DNA of 18,550 nucleotides from Desulfobacteraceae bacterium (GTDB lineage Bacteria; Desulfobacterota; DSM-4660; Desulfatiglandales; Desulfatiglandaceae). The position numbers were made by a program, and so were the translations under genes. Shown piece by piece: positions 7,436 through 14,901 of this stretch (the stretch's first letter is position 1; each line of letters starts with the position of its first letter). A model generated the notes under the pieces. It was given only the letters and a program-made list of their open reading frames with translations, was not told the DNA's origin and searched no databases. The stretch covers positions 1 to 18,550 of the forward strand of contig JAUWMY010000007.1 in assembly GCA_030612945.1 (NCBI GenBank), given 5' to 3'.

Positions 7436-7462
7436 ATTTTGATAAGTGCCTTTTATTTTCAT
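7343..7462 (-). CDS. Ile/Leu-rich leader peptide (39 residues)
   Basis: ATG at 7462, stop TAA at 7345-7343 followed directly by TAG (7342-7340). The peptide begins MKIKGTYQNITIIIRATG and continues IILLPLLSLLVIRSKLPG, ending LIM. Nine Ile and eight Leu among 39 residues, with runs such as III (12-14), LL (21-22, 24-25, 27-28). AGG lies six bases before the ATG. It sits between a promoter (7524-7496) and a terminator (7320-7281), and its codons coincide with hairpin arms. This composition is like the IlvL-type leader peptides of attenuated branched-chain amino acid operons. Alternatively it is a small single-helix membrane peptide whose hydrophobicity explains the Ile/Leu. Too short for ordinary gene calling; not a known named peptide. 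Confidence 0.6.
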   Translation of the reverse strand: MKIKGTYQNITIIIRATGIILLPLLSLLVIRSKLPGLIM

Positions 7463-7495
7463 TTTAAACCTGAACAAATAAAACATATTAATTCA

Positions 7496-7524
7496 ATTCA
7501 ATCATAAAAAAATATTATTGTCAA
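7496..7524 (-). promoter_or_regulatory. Sigma70-type promoter for the leader/acyl-CoA dehydrogenase/ETF operon
   Basis: Minus-strand TTGACA (7524-7519, perfect -35) is separated by 17 nt from TTGAAT (7501-7496, 4 of 6 of the -10 consensus). Transcription would start near 7489, about 27 nt before the leader ORF. The A/T-rich surroundings agree with a promoter; overlapping TGAAT repeats at the -10 could hold an operator. Confidence 0.5.
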
Positions 7525-7627
7525 TTCTTTTTTAGTCTCCTAAGGATATTTTTAAGACGGCTTTACAGAAGGAAGGATAACGAGTAATAAGAGTTTGACC
7601 TTTTTTTCTTTTTTTTGCAGTATAAAA

Positions 7628-7657
7628 AATATAAGCCTGACCCTGGACGAACAGGCT
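7628..7657 (-). terminator. Terminator-like hairpin in the divergent intergenic region
   Basis: AGCCTG (7634-7639) and CAGGCT (7652-7657) make a 6-bp stem with a 12-nt loop. On the minus strand it is followed by TATATTTTTT. It would stop minus-strand transcription before the ETF-operon promoter. No minus-strand gene is seen upstream of it. Confidence 0.3.
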
Positions 7658-8238
7658 GCACCCCGGATAAATATGCTGTGCATGATGTGAATAATATCAA
7701 ATACTTAGCATAGCGTCGGCAGGAGAGGTTACACATAGGTTACACAAAAAAATCAAGACATATCGTGGCTCCTGGTTTTTATTATGGGATACCTATTGGT
7801 ATTGAACCAAGAAAGCGATTTGTGAATACACTGATAAAAGACAATTTGTGGTCACAATAGTACACCAATTGTTTTTCCTTAATATGCTTATGGGGGCAGC
7901 TTGAAGCTTAACATTCGAAAACGACCAGCAAAAATTGAAGAAATGCTCACCAGTTCACTAAAAACCCTTTGATTTTGGAACGACAATATGAAAAAAATGC
8001 TCAGACATTCTATGAATGCATAGTCTTTCACAGTATGGACTTTTTTTGGATATCTTTATGAGTCCAGATTTTATGATTTATGTCATGTTTTGTGTCATAT
8101 TCTTGCGTGAGGAATAAGCAGATACTCGATAGTGTACTTCGCCTCCCCGGTCCGTATCCCGCTAAAACGAGAGACGGGCAAGCCGACGAGGCTAAGCTTC
8201 GCTAATCTTCAGCGCCTATGTGTCTTAATGGTTGAATA

Positions 8239-8249
8239 GTTACGGTAAA
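8239..8249 (+). repeat. 11-mer GTTACGGTAAA upstream of aconitase, copy 1
   Basis: Identical to 10622-10632, and in both cases exactly four bases before the ATG (of acn here, of icd there). It occupies the ribosome-binding position but is not a Shine-Dalgarno match. Confidence 0.6.
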
Positions 8250-8253
8250 TAAA

Positions 8254-10194
8254 ATGGCTTACACAGATCATATCGCAGGGCAAATCCTGGCTGCACACCT
8301 GAAAGACGGCGAGTTGATACCGGGAACAGAGATTGGCATTGGCATTGACCAGACCCTGACACAGGACGCGACAGGAACCCTGGTTTATCTGGAATTTATG
8401 TCATTAGGCATTGATTGTGTGCGAACGAGCCTGTCCGTCTCCTACGTAGATCACAACCCCCTTCAGACGGGCTATGAGAATGCTGATGACCACCTTTTCT
8501 TGCAGTCTACTGCAGCTCGCTACGGCCTGTATTTCTCCCGTCCGGGCAACGGTATATGCCATCAGGTACACCTGGAGCGCTTCGGAGTGCCAGGGCAAAC
8601 ACTCCTGGGATCCGACAGCCATACGCCCACTGCCGGTGGTCTGGGAATGCTGGCAATGGGGGCAGGGGGAATGGATGTGGCCCTTGCCATGTCCGGAGCT
8701 CCGTTTTACATGAAAGTGCCCAGGGTGACCCTGGTCCGTTTGATCGGAGAAATGCCACCCTGGGTTGGGGCAAAGGATGTGATTCTTTATCTCTTAAAGA
8801 AACTTTCGGTCAAGGGCGGGCTTGGGAAGATCATTGAGTACGGTGGCCCTGCAGTGAAAAGTCTCAGCGTGCCGGACCGGGCAACAATCACCAATATGGG
8901 AGCTGAACTTGGAGCATGGACTTCTTTGTTTCCCTCAGACGAAGTAACCAGACAATTCCTCATAGCCCAGGGCAGGGAAGATATTTGGACCCCTATTAAT
9001 GCCCGTGAAGGGGCTGTATATGATGATATAATTGAGATTGACCTTTCCACTCTTGAACCTCTGGTTGCGTGTCCACCCAGCCCGGATGCGGTCAAGCCGG
9101 TGCGAGAGTTATCCCACATAAAGGTTAACCAGGTGGCCATTGGCAGTTGCACCAATTCATCTTACCGTGATCTAAGGTTGGTTGCTGACCTCCTGCAGAA
9201 CAGAAAAGTGCATCCTGAAGTAAGCCTTGTAGTTGCCCCCGGATCCAGACAGGTATTATCCATGCTGGCCAGAGATGGAAGCCTTGCAGATATGATTGAT
9301 TCAGGAGCACGGATACTGGAAGTGGCATGCGGCCCATGCATCGGTATGGGTCAAGCGCCTCCTTCCGGCGGAGTTAGCGTGCGCACCTTTAACCGGAATT
9401 TTACCGGGCGAAGCGGCACGCCAGATGCGGAGGTATATCTTGCTGGCCCCCAGGTCGCCGTAGCCGCGGCATTAGCCGGCCGTCTTGTCCATCCAAGTGA
9501 GTTGGGCGCTCAACAGGAAGTGGTGCATCCTAAAAGATTTCTGGTCGATGATTCGATGATTATCTGTCCGCCCAGCCATCCGGACAAGATAACTATCCGC
9601 ATGGGCCCCAATATAAAGCCGCTGCCAGAGTTGGAGCCAATGCCAGATTCGCTCAGGCTTAAGTTGTTACTAAAGGTAAAGGACAACATTACAACAGACG
9701 ATATTTTGCCGGGAGGGGCCAAAGTGCTGCCAATGAGGTCTAATCTTCCAGCGATTTCGGAATTTGTTTTCGCATCAAAGGCCCCAGAATTCGCCGAAAA
9801 GGCGAAAATCGCAGGCCCCGTTGCAGTTCTTGGAGGTAAAAATTACGGTCAGGGCTCCAGCCGGGAACACGCGGCTCTTGCTCCCCGTTACCTTGGGGTC
9901 ATGGTGGTGCTGGCAAAGTCCTTTGCCCGTCTCCATCGTGCCAACCTGATAAATTTCGGTGTATTACCTGTAGTCATCAAGGATGAGGATTATGAACAAA
10001 TTGAACAAGGCGATATATTGGAGATTATGGGTTTGCGCAAGGCAGTGGCCGAAAGCGATGAGTTGGTTGTACGGGTTAAGCACAAGGCCGTTGAATTCGC
10101 CGGTCGGTTGGAGCTGTCCCAGCGGGAGCGAAAAATTCTACTGGCCGGGGGCCGTCTTAATTTTCACCGGCAGGAACTGGCAAATGCTACGTAG
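8254..10194 (+). CDS. acn: Aconitate hydratase, Aquifex type
   Basis: A [4Fe-4S] enzyme interconverting citrate and isocitrate. At 646 residues it fits the shorter Aquifex-type aconitases and not the about 890-residue AcnA or about 865-residue AcnB. The three cluster cysteines are C299 in GSCTNSS and C359/C362 in ACGPCIG; the 60+3 spacing is like the 63+3 of mitochondrial aconitase. Substrate-site motifs include LGSDSHTPTAGGLGMLAMGAGGMDVA (about 127-152). The C-terminal swivel domain has GGKNYGQGSSREHAALAPR (about 527-545), including the active-site Ser-Arg pair. The ATG follows the 11-mer GTTACGGTAAA and no Shine-Dalgarno. icd lies downstream on the same strand, so they may be co-expressed, together with citrate synthase opposite. 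Confidence 0.95.
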   Translation: MAYTDHIAGQILAAHLKDGELIPGTEIGIGIDQTLTQDATGTLVYLEFMSLGIDCVRTSLSVSYVDHNPLQTGYENADDHLFLQSTAARYGLYFSRPGNGICHQVHLERFGVPGQTLLGSDSHTPTAGGLGMLAMGAGGMDVALAMSGAPFYMKVPRVTLVRLIGEMPPWVGAKDVILYLLKKLSVKGGLGKIIEYGGPAVKSLSVPDRATITNMGAELGAWTSLFPSDEVTRQFLIAQGREDIWTPINAREGAVYDDIIEIDLSTLEPLVACPPSPDAVKPVRELSHIKVNQVAIGSCTNSSYRDLRLVADLLQNRKVHPEVSLVVAPGSRQVLSMLARDGSLADMIDSGARILEVACGPCIGMGQAPPSGGVSVRTFNRNFTGRSGTPDAEVYLAGPQVAVAAALAGRLVHPSELGAQQEVVHPKRFLVDDSMIICPPSHPDKITIRMGPNIKPLPELEPMPDSLRLKLLLKVKDNITTDDILPGGAKVLPMRSNLPAISEFVFASKAPEFAEKAKIAGPVAVLGGKNYGQGSSREHAALAPRYLGVMVVLAKSFARLHRANLINFGVLPVVIKDEDYEQIEQGDILEIMGLRKAVAESDELVVRVKHKAVEFAGRLELSQRERKILLAGGRLNFHRQELANAT

Positions 10195-10272
10195 AATTGC
10201 CTGAAATGCCAGTAATGTCAGTTGCCTGTTGAAGTGAATGGAAAAACAAAAGATGCTAAACTGCACGTAACT

Positions 10273-10308
10273 GGTTCACGGTTTAAGTGTTCACGGTTCA
10301 CGGTTGAA
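10273..10308. repeat. GTTCACG heptad repeat, left flank of the four-helix-bundle remnant
   Basis: Degenerate tandem heptads: GGTTCACG, then GTTTAAG, then GTTCACGGTTCACGGTTGAAG. The array ends six bases before the ATG of the broken four-helix-bundle gene. Confidence 0.65.
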
Positions 10309-10313
10309 GAGAG

Positions 10314-10580
10314 ATGAAGATTGAACGGTTTGAAGATATTGAGGCTTGGCAACTGGCACGCGAGTTGACGCTAAAAGTGTACAGACTGACGAAGAAACCA
10401 GGATTTGCGAAGGACTACGGGTTGAAGAAACAGATACAAGATGCTGCCGGATCATCGATGCATAATATTGCCGAAGGTTTCGATTCTGAGACGAATCCCG
10501 CCTGGCGGGATAAAGCTCACTCTGGACTTCGGTGCAAGACTGTTAAAAGCTCACGAATAAGCAGTTCGAATTTTCGTTGA
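10314..10580 (+). pseudogene. Broken four-helix-bundle (23S rRNA intervening-sequence type) protein gene
   Basis: The first 56 residues are clear: MKIERFEDIEAWQLARELT, then GLKKQIQDAAGSSMHNIAEGF (about 36-56), matching the four-helix-bundle/S23 (IVP) family, whose members average about 115-125 residues. After NIAEGF the family sequence stops and the frame continues with unrelated residues to codon 88. A 17-bp palindrome (10495-10511) and a 9-bp direct repeat AAAGCTCAC (10512-10520 and 10546-10554) sit at the break. Beyond the break, the +1 frame gives IPPGGIKLTLDFGARLLKAHE and a stop at 10558-10560, so the sequence may have been replaced or rearranged. Helices 3 and 4 are missing. The protein family has no settled role. 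Heptad repeats bracket the locus, which lies between acn and icd. Confidence 0.7.
10495..10511. repeat. 17-bp perfect palindrome ATCCCGCC-T-GGCGGGAT
   Basis: Eight-base arms around a single T, at the point where the four-helix-bundle reading frame stops resembling its family. Related CCCG...CGGG hairpins beginning ATCCCG occur at 735-758 and 8156-8178, suggesting a small dispersed palindrome family. Confidence 0.6.
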
Positions 10581-10582
10581 TC

Positions 10583-10621
10583 CCTTAACCTTTGAACCCT
10601 GAACCTCTGAACCCATGAACG
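10583..10621. repeat. TTGAACC/CTGAACC heptad repeat, right flank of the remnant
   Basis: Tandem heptads CCTTAAC-CTTTGAA-CCCTGAA-CCTCTGAACCC. Reverse-complement relation to 459-478. With the left array it brackets the four-helix-bundle remnant and ends just before the icd ribosome-site 11-mer. Confidence 0.65.
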
Positions 10622-10632
10622 GTTACGGTAAA
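10622..10632 (+). repeat. 11-mer GTTACGGTAAA upstream of icd, copy 2
   Basis: Exact match to 8239-8249, again four bases before the ATG. Confidence 0.6.
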
Positions 10633-10636
10633 AGAC

Positions 10637-11902
10637 ATGAGTGAAAACGAGAGAGCCGGGCAAATAATAGAATGGGACGTCGATGGGCGGCCTGTGGTAC
10701 CGGATAAGCCGATTATATCTTTCATTGAAGGGGATGGAATTGGACCGGATATCTGGGCCGCGGCCTGGCCCGTATTTGATGCTGCGGTCAGGCAGGCCTA
10801 CGGAGGGAAAAGACGCATCATTTGGCATGAATTGCTGGCTGGAGAGAAAGCTCAGAAACTTCGTGGACCTGATACTCGATTGCCAGAAAGGACATTGGAA
10901 GATATAGCCCGTTACGGCATTGCCATCAAAGGACCGCTCACTACGCCTGTTGGGAGCGGTTTTCGCTCTCTAAATGTGGCATTGAGGCAGAAATTGGATT
11001 TGTATGCATGCGTGCGGCCAGTGCGTTATTTTCAAGACGTTCCAGCACCGGTAGTTCACCCTGAGCGGGTAGACGTAGTGATTTTCCGGGAGAACACCGA
11101 GGACGTTTACGCCGGAGTAGAATGGGAGGCAGGGTCACAGGACGCCCAAGAGGTACTTAAATTTATCAACAAAAAGCTAAAAGACTCCGGCAGCCCAACC
11201 ATCTCTCTCAAAAGCGCGGTGGGAATTAAACCCATGAGCGAATTCAACTCACGTCGACTGGTGCGCAGGGCCATTCAATATGCGTTAGAGACCGGACGTA
11301 AAAGTGTTACCCTTGTTCATAAGGGAAATATCATGAAATATACAGAGGGGGCATTTCGTGATTGGGGCTATCGGGTGGCCCTGGAGGAATTTCCTGAGCA
11401 AACAGTAACTGAAACGGAATTATCCGAAAGGCTTAATGGCCAGATTCCCTCTGGCTGTATTGTTATAAAGGACCGAATAGCGGATGCAATGTTCCAGCAG
11501 CTCATTTTACGTCCTGAGGAGTACAGTGTGATTGCCACACCTAACTTAAACGGAGATTACCTCTCGGATGCAGCCGCAGCCCAGGTGGGAGGATTGGGCA
11601 TGGCCCCAGGAGCAAACATCGGGGATCGATGCGCCCTTTTCGAGGCGACCCACGGCACAGCACCCAAGTATGCTGGTTTGGATAAAGTAAACCCAAGTTC
11701 GCTCATCCTTTCGGGAGTAGAGATGCTGAAGTTCATGGGCTGGACCGAGGCTGCGGAACTTATTGTATCGGCAGTGACGAAAACCATAGCACAGGGCATT
11801 GTCACTTATGACCTTGCACGACAGATGGAAGGCGCACAGGAGGTAAAGTGCTCCGAATTCGGCGCGGCTATTCGCGAGATTATTGTTAAAGCGGCGCGCT
11901 GA
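10637..11902 (+). CDS. icd: NADP-dependent isocitrate dehydrogenase
   Basis: Oxidative decarboxylation of isocitrate to 2-oxoglutarate with NADP+, in the cytoplasm. The 421 residues align closely with E. coli Icd. IEGDGIGPDIW (30-40) starts the fold. S111 in GFRSLNVALRQ corresponds to the phosphorylatable Ser113; R117, R127 and R151 fit the substrate arginines, Y158 and K228 the catalytic pair, and D307/D311 the metal ligands. K344, Y345, Y391 and R395 match the E. coli NADP-binding set at the same numbers, so NADP+ is the likely coenzyme. It follows aconitase with a 442-nt gap holding a broken repeat-bracketed gene, and converges on citrate synthase. The start is set by the family alignment; its upstream 11-mer is not a normal ribosome site. 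Confidence 0.95.
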   Translation: MSENERAGQIIEWDVDGRPVVPDKPIISFIEGDGIGPDIWAAAWPVFDAAVRQAYGGKRRIIWHELLAGEKAQKLRGPDTRLPERTLEDIARYGIAIKGPLTTPVGSGFRSLNVALRQKLDLYACVRPVRYFQDVPAPVVHPERVDVVIFRENTEDVYAGVEWEAGSQDAQEVLKFINKKLKDSGSPTISLKSAVGIKPMSEFNSRRLVRRAIQYALETGRKSVTLVHKGNIMKYTEGAFRDWGYRVALEEFPEQTVTETELSERLNGQIPSGCIVIKDRIADAMFQQLILRPEEYSVIATPNLNGDYLSDAAAAQVGGLGMAPGANIGDRCALFEATHGTAPKYAGLDKVNPSSLILSGVEMLKFMGWTEAAELIVSAVTKTIAQGIVTYDLARQMEGAQEVKCSEFGAAIREIIVKAAR

Positions 11903-12088
11903 AATTTATATAAGTGTTGTTCTATACAGAAAGCATGATCCTTATAGGCCTTGTCGAGACAGCCATTCCTTTCCTGCATATTAGAAAAAAGCAGCAATTC
12001 TAAATATAGCCGCAAAAAGGCACAAAATACACAAAAATAATGATTTACATATTAGAATATCAAATAGTTATGGGCGTCAAAAATATAA

Positions 12089-12144
12089 ATTTGGACTTTT
12101 TACAAGACCATCAATTATGACGAAAATCATGTAAAGGCCCAAAT
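12089..12144. terminator. Long inverted repeat between icd and citrate synthase (possible bidirectional terminator)
   Basis: ATTTGG (12089-12094) pairs with CCAAAT (12139-12144) and TTTACA with TGTAAA inside it, with an internal mismatch and a small ATGA/TCAT hairpin. It starts five bases after the citrate synthase stop on the minus strand; on the plus strand a T-run (TTTTTT) follows within about 10 nt. It lies in the convergent gap (11903-12148), which holds no gene. Confidence 0.35.
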
Positions 12145-12148
12145 GCTC

Positions 12149-13438
12149 TTAACTTTTTTCCTCTATGGGGATGTAATCCCTTTCTTTAGGTCCTATGTAG
12201 ATCTGACGGGGGCGGTGGAGCTTCCATTGGGGATCATCGATACTTTCCTTCCACTGGCTGATCCACCCGGGAAGACGGCCAATAGCGAACATGACAGTGA
12301 ACATGTTAAGGGGGATACCCAACGCCCTCAGAAAGATACCGCTGTAAAAGTCCAGATTTGGATACAGATTGTGGTCTATAAAGTAGGAATCTTTTAGCGC
12401 AACCTCTTCCAGCCTTTTCGCAATATCTAACAGGGGGTCCTTCCGCTTGAGCTTCTTCAGGACCTTAGCGCACATCTTTTCCATTATGCAACCTCTCGGG
12501 TCATAGGTTTTGTAGACCCTGTGACCGAAGCCCATCAGGCGAAATGGATCGCTTTTGTCCTTGGCCCTGGCAATATAGGGGGCTGGGTCCCCCCCATTAT
12601 CATAAATCTGTTGGAGCATTTCCACCACGGCCTGGTTGGCCCCTCCGTGCAATGGGCCCCAAAGGGCGGCTATTCCCGCGGAAATGGCTGCATAAAGATT
12701 GACACGAGCGCTCCCCACCAATCGAACGGCTGAGGTAGAACAGTTCTGTTCATGGTCGGCATGCAGGATCCAGAAGACATTAAGGGCCTGCACCAGATCT
12801 TCATCAATGGCGTATGGCCGGACAGGGGAATCAAACATCATATTGAGAAAGTTGGCGCAATAGGACAGGCGATGCGAGGGAGATACCACCTTATGGCCCA
12901 GGGAGATTTTGTATGACATGGCAGCCAGGGTCCTTACCTTGGAAAGGAGCCTGGTGAATGTTATGTTTATCTCCTCTTTTTCGTTCCTCTGGGGGAGTTC
13001 AGGGTAAAATGCTCTCAAACCATTCACCATGGAAGAGAGAATGCCCATGGGATGTGCCCTTCTGGGGAAGTTTTCGAAGAAGGACCGCATATCCTCATGG
13101 ATTAGAGAATGGTCATTCAACATTTCAGAGAATCGATTCAGCTCTTCCTCGGTAGGCAGCTCGCCATTGATCAGAAGATAGGCCGTCTCTCTAAAGCTCG
13201 AATGTTCTGCCAGTTGTTCAACTGGAATTCCTCGGTACCGGAGAATTCCCTTTTCTCCGTCCATAAAGGTGATGCTGCTCTCGCAGCTACCTGTATTTGC
13301 ATAGCCGGGATCAAGGGTAATGAGTCCGGTCTCTTTACGAAGATCAGATATGTCAAGGGCCCTTTCTCCTTCAGTGCCTTCAATAACAGGTAGCTCAAAA
13401 GTCTTTCCATCAATTATCAACCTGGCTGTACTTTCCAT
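12149..13438 (-). CDS. gltA: Citrate synthase (type II-like)
   Basis: Condenses oxaloacetate and acetyl-CoA to citrate. The 429 residues are the usual length of hexameric bacterial GltA (E. coli 427). The catalytic triad is present: H264 in GPLHGGANQA, H306 in MGFGHRVYKTYDPR, and D363 in NLDFYSGI; all three fall at or one residue from the E. coli numbers (264, 305, 362). HADHEQNCSTSAVR (226-239) is the substrate-binding segment. The N-terminal 60 residues carry the small beta-domain of type II enzymes, linked in E. coli to NADH inhibition. The ATG at 13438 has a weak GAAGAGA site. It lies 197 nt after aroA and is not clearly part of that operon, and it converges on icd. A Re-type synthase is unrelated and excluded. 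Confidence 0.96.
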   Translation of the reverse strand: MESTARLIIDGKTFELPVIEGTEGERALDISDLRKETGLITLDPGYANTGSCESSITFMDGEKGILRYRGIPVEQLAEHSSFRETAYLLINGELPTEEELNRFSEMLNDHSLIHEDMRSFFENFPRRAHPMGILSSMVNGLRAFYPELPQRNEKEEINITFTRLLSKVRTLAAMSYKISLGHKVVSPSHRLSYCANFLNMMFDSPVRPYAIDEDLVQALNVFWILHADHEQNCSTSAVRLVGSARVNLYAAISAGIAALWGPLHGGANQAVVEMLQQIYDNGGDPAPYIARAKDKSDPFRLMGFGHRVYKTYDPRGCIMEKMCAKVLKKLKRKDPLLDIAKRLEEVALKDSYFIDHNLYPNLDFYSGIFLRALGIPLNMFTVMFAIGRLPGWISQWKESIDDPQWKLHRPRQIYIGPKERDYIPIEEKS

Positions 13439-13481
13439 TTCTCTTCATCCCACTCGTGTTGATTTCACGCCTTTACATTAC

Positions 13482-13502
13482 CAAAAGCATCCACCGCTTT
13501 TG
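13482..13502. promoter_or_regulatory. Inverted repeat, possible operator in front of citrate synthase
   Basis: CAAAAGC (13482-13488) and GCTTTTG (13496-13502) form a perfect 7-bp repeat with 7-nt spacing, 44 nt before the gltA ATG. A TTGACA lies just upstream on the minus strand (13517-13512), with a poor -10 (GTGGAT) at 17 nt. Could be an operator overlapping a promoter; unconfirmed. Confidence 0.35.
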
Positions 13503-13635
13503 AATCATGACTGTCAATCTTCTTTAGCCTAATTTCCAATGGTTATCAATACTGAAATCGAAGCTCTCTATTTTCTCCGGTTTTCAGGTCTTAAGGCACG
13601 TCTATATACCGACCTTGGGAGATGCTAAAGTCTTT

Positions 13636-14901
13636 CTATAGCTCATCCCAGATTTGCCAGAATCCCGGGAACGATTTATTCACACACTTCTCATTCGTTA
13701 TTATGATTTCAGGAACTCTCAGCCCCACCACCGCCAGGCTCATAGCCAGACGGTGATCGTCATGGGGATACAGCAGTGTTCCGGAAAGTTTTTCTCCACC
13801 ATGGATGACAAGACCATCATCCATTTCTTCCACACACCCCCCCAACCTACGCCATTCATGGAAGATGGCATGCAGCCGGTCACTCTCCTTATGACGAAGT
13901 TGAGGAACATTTCTAATGACCGTCTCGCCCCTCGCAAAAAGTGCAATTGCCGCAAGGGTAGGCACCATGTCAGGCATTGTGCTCATATCTGTCTCAATTC
14001 CCGAAAGTGTGCCGCCGTGAATAACCACCCGGTCTAATTTCTTTTCAATAACGCACCCCATTCTCTCCAGAATATCAAAGAATCGGATATCACCTTGCCG
14101 CGTAGTAAAAGGATAGATGTTCTCCGTGACAACAGTCCCCCCGGTCACGGCGGCAGCAGCCCAGAAATAGGAAGCAGAAGAAGCGTCCCCTTGAATAGCG
14201 AACTCGCATGGTCGATACTCCTGCCCTGAAGGAATCCTGAAATAGCTGTACCCATCACGATCAACGTAAACTCCGAACTGCTCCATTACATCGATGGTAA
14301 TATCCACATACGGTCTTGAGACCAGACCCTCCATGACCTCAATCTCCATATCCTTTTCTGCATAAGGAGCGGAGAGTAGCAGTGAAGAGACAAACTGGCT
14401 GCTTTGATCTCCTGCCATATAAACTTTCCCGCCACGAATGCCATCAGCAATGACATGTACTGGTGGATAACCGTTCTGTTTAACACAGGAGGCCTTTACA
14501 CCAAGCTGGTTCAGGGCCGTAACTAAGGCTCCAACTGGTCTTGCCAGCATTCGCGGTGTACCGGTCATGAGAAATTCTCCCCTGCCAAGCGCGATAACTG
14601 AGAGGAGTAATCGAAAGGATGTTCCTGAGTTACCTAAGTAGAGATTCTTTCTAATTGAGGCTGGGTGAAACTTTCCACCTGTTCCTGCCACTTTGAGGGT
14701 TTTCCCCTTAATGGAGATATTCACACCAAGGTCCCGTAAGGCATTGATGGTATAATGTGTATCTTCGCATTCCAGAAAGTTTTGAAGCAGGCTCTCTCCA
14801 TTTGCCAGGCTGGCGGCAATGATTGCACGGTGGGTGATACTTTTTGAGCCCGGTATCATGACCGAGCCATTTAAGCTGTGTTGTGGGTTAATTTTTTTCA
14901 T
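13636..14901 (-). CDS. aroA: 3-phosphoshikimate 1-carboxyvinyltransferase (EPSP synthase)
   Basis: Transfers enolpyruvyl from PEP to shikimate-3-phosphate. The 421 residues carry all landmarks: PGSKSITHRA (17-26, with K20, S21 and R25 for S3P/PEP), LGNSGTSFR (89-97), SSQF (167-170), catalytic D311 in MPDMVPT, and E339 in KESDR (338-342), then DHR (382-384). NSG in place of the NAG of the E. coli enzyme points away from the classic class I motif; the exact class is not assigned. The ATG at 14901 overlaps the end of aroE by 14 nt, so translation is probably coupled. It is the last gene of the pheA-tyrA-DHQS II-aroD-aroE-aroA run. Confidence 0.95.
   Translation of the reverse strand: MKKINPQHSLNGSVMIPGSKSITHRAIIAASLANGESLLQNFLECEDTHYTINALRDLGVNISIKGKTLKVAGTGGKFHPASIRKNLYLGNSGTSFRLLLSVIALGRGEFLMTGTPRMLARPVGALVTALNQLGVKASCVKQNGYPPVHVIADGIRGGKVYMAGDQSSQFVSSLLLSAPYAEKDMEIEVMEGLVSRPYVDITIDVMEQFGVYVDRDGYSYFRIPSGQEYRPCEFAIQGDASSASYFWAAAAVTGGTVVTENIYPFTTRQGDIRFFDILERMGCVIEKKLDRVVIHGGTLSGIETDMSTMPDMVPTLAAIALFARGETVIRNVPQLRHKESDRLHAIFHEWRRLGGCVEEMDDGLVIHGGEKLSGTLLYPHDDHRLAMSLAVVGLRVPEIIITNEKCVNKSFPGFWQIWDEL

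Larger units (their letters stand above)
7525..8253. other. Divergent intergenic region between the ETF operon and aconitase
   Basis: About 730 nt without a credible gene. Visible structure: the hairpin at 7634-7657, a direct repeat AGGTTACACA at 7726-7735 and 7737-7746 (11-nt period), a near-palindrome TTGTGGTCACAA at 7846-7857, a CTATG/CATAG hairpin near 8013-8026, and a GC-rich patch at 8141-8192 with nested inverted repeats (GCCTC/GAGGC and CCCG/CGGG). The first half is A/T-rich, the last 110 nt GC-richer. It must hold the aconitase promoter, which I could not place with confidence. Confidence 0.5.

Noticed and set aside
13469..13510. Short leader peptide (11 codons, MIQKRWMLLVM) before citrate synthase
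   Set aside because: It has no ribosome site, starts too close to the -35-like TTGACA, and there is no terminator between it and gltA.
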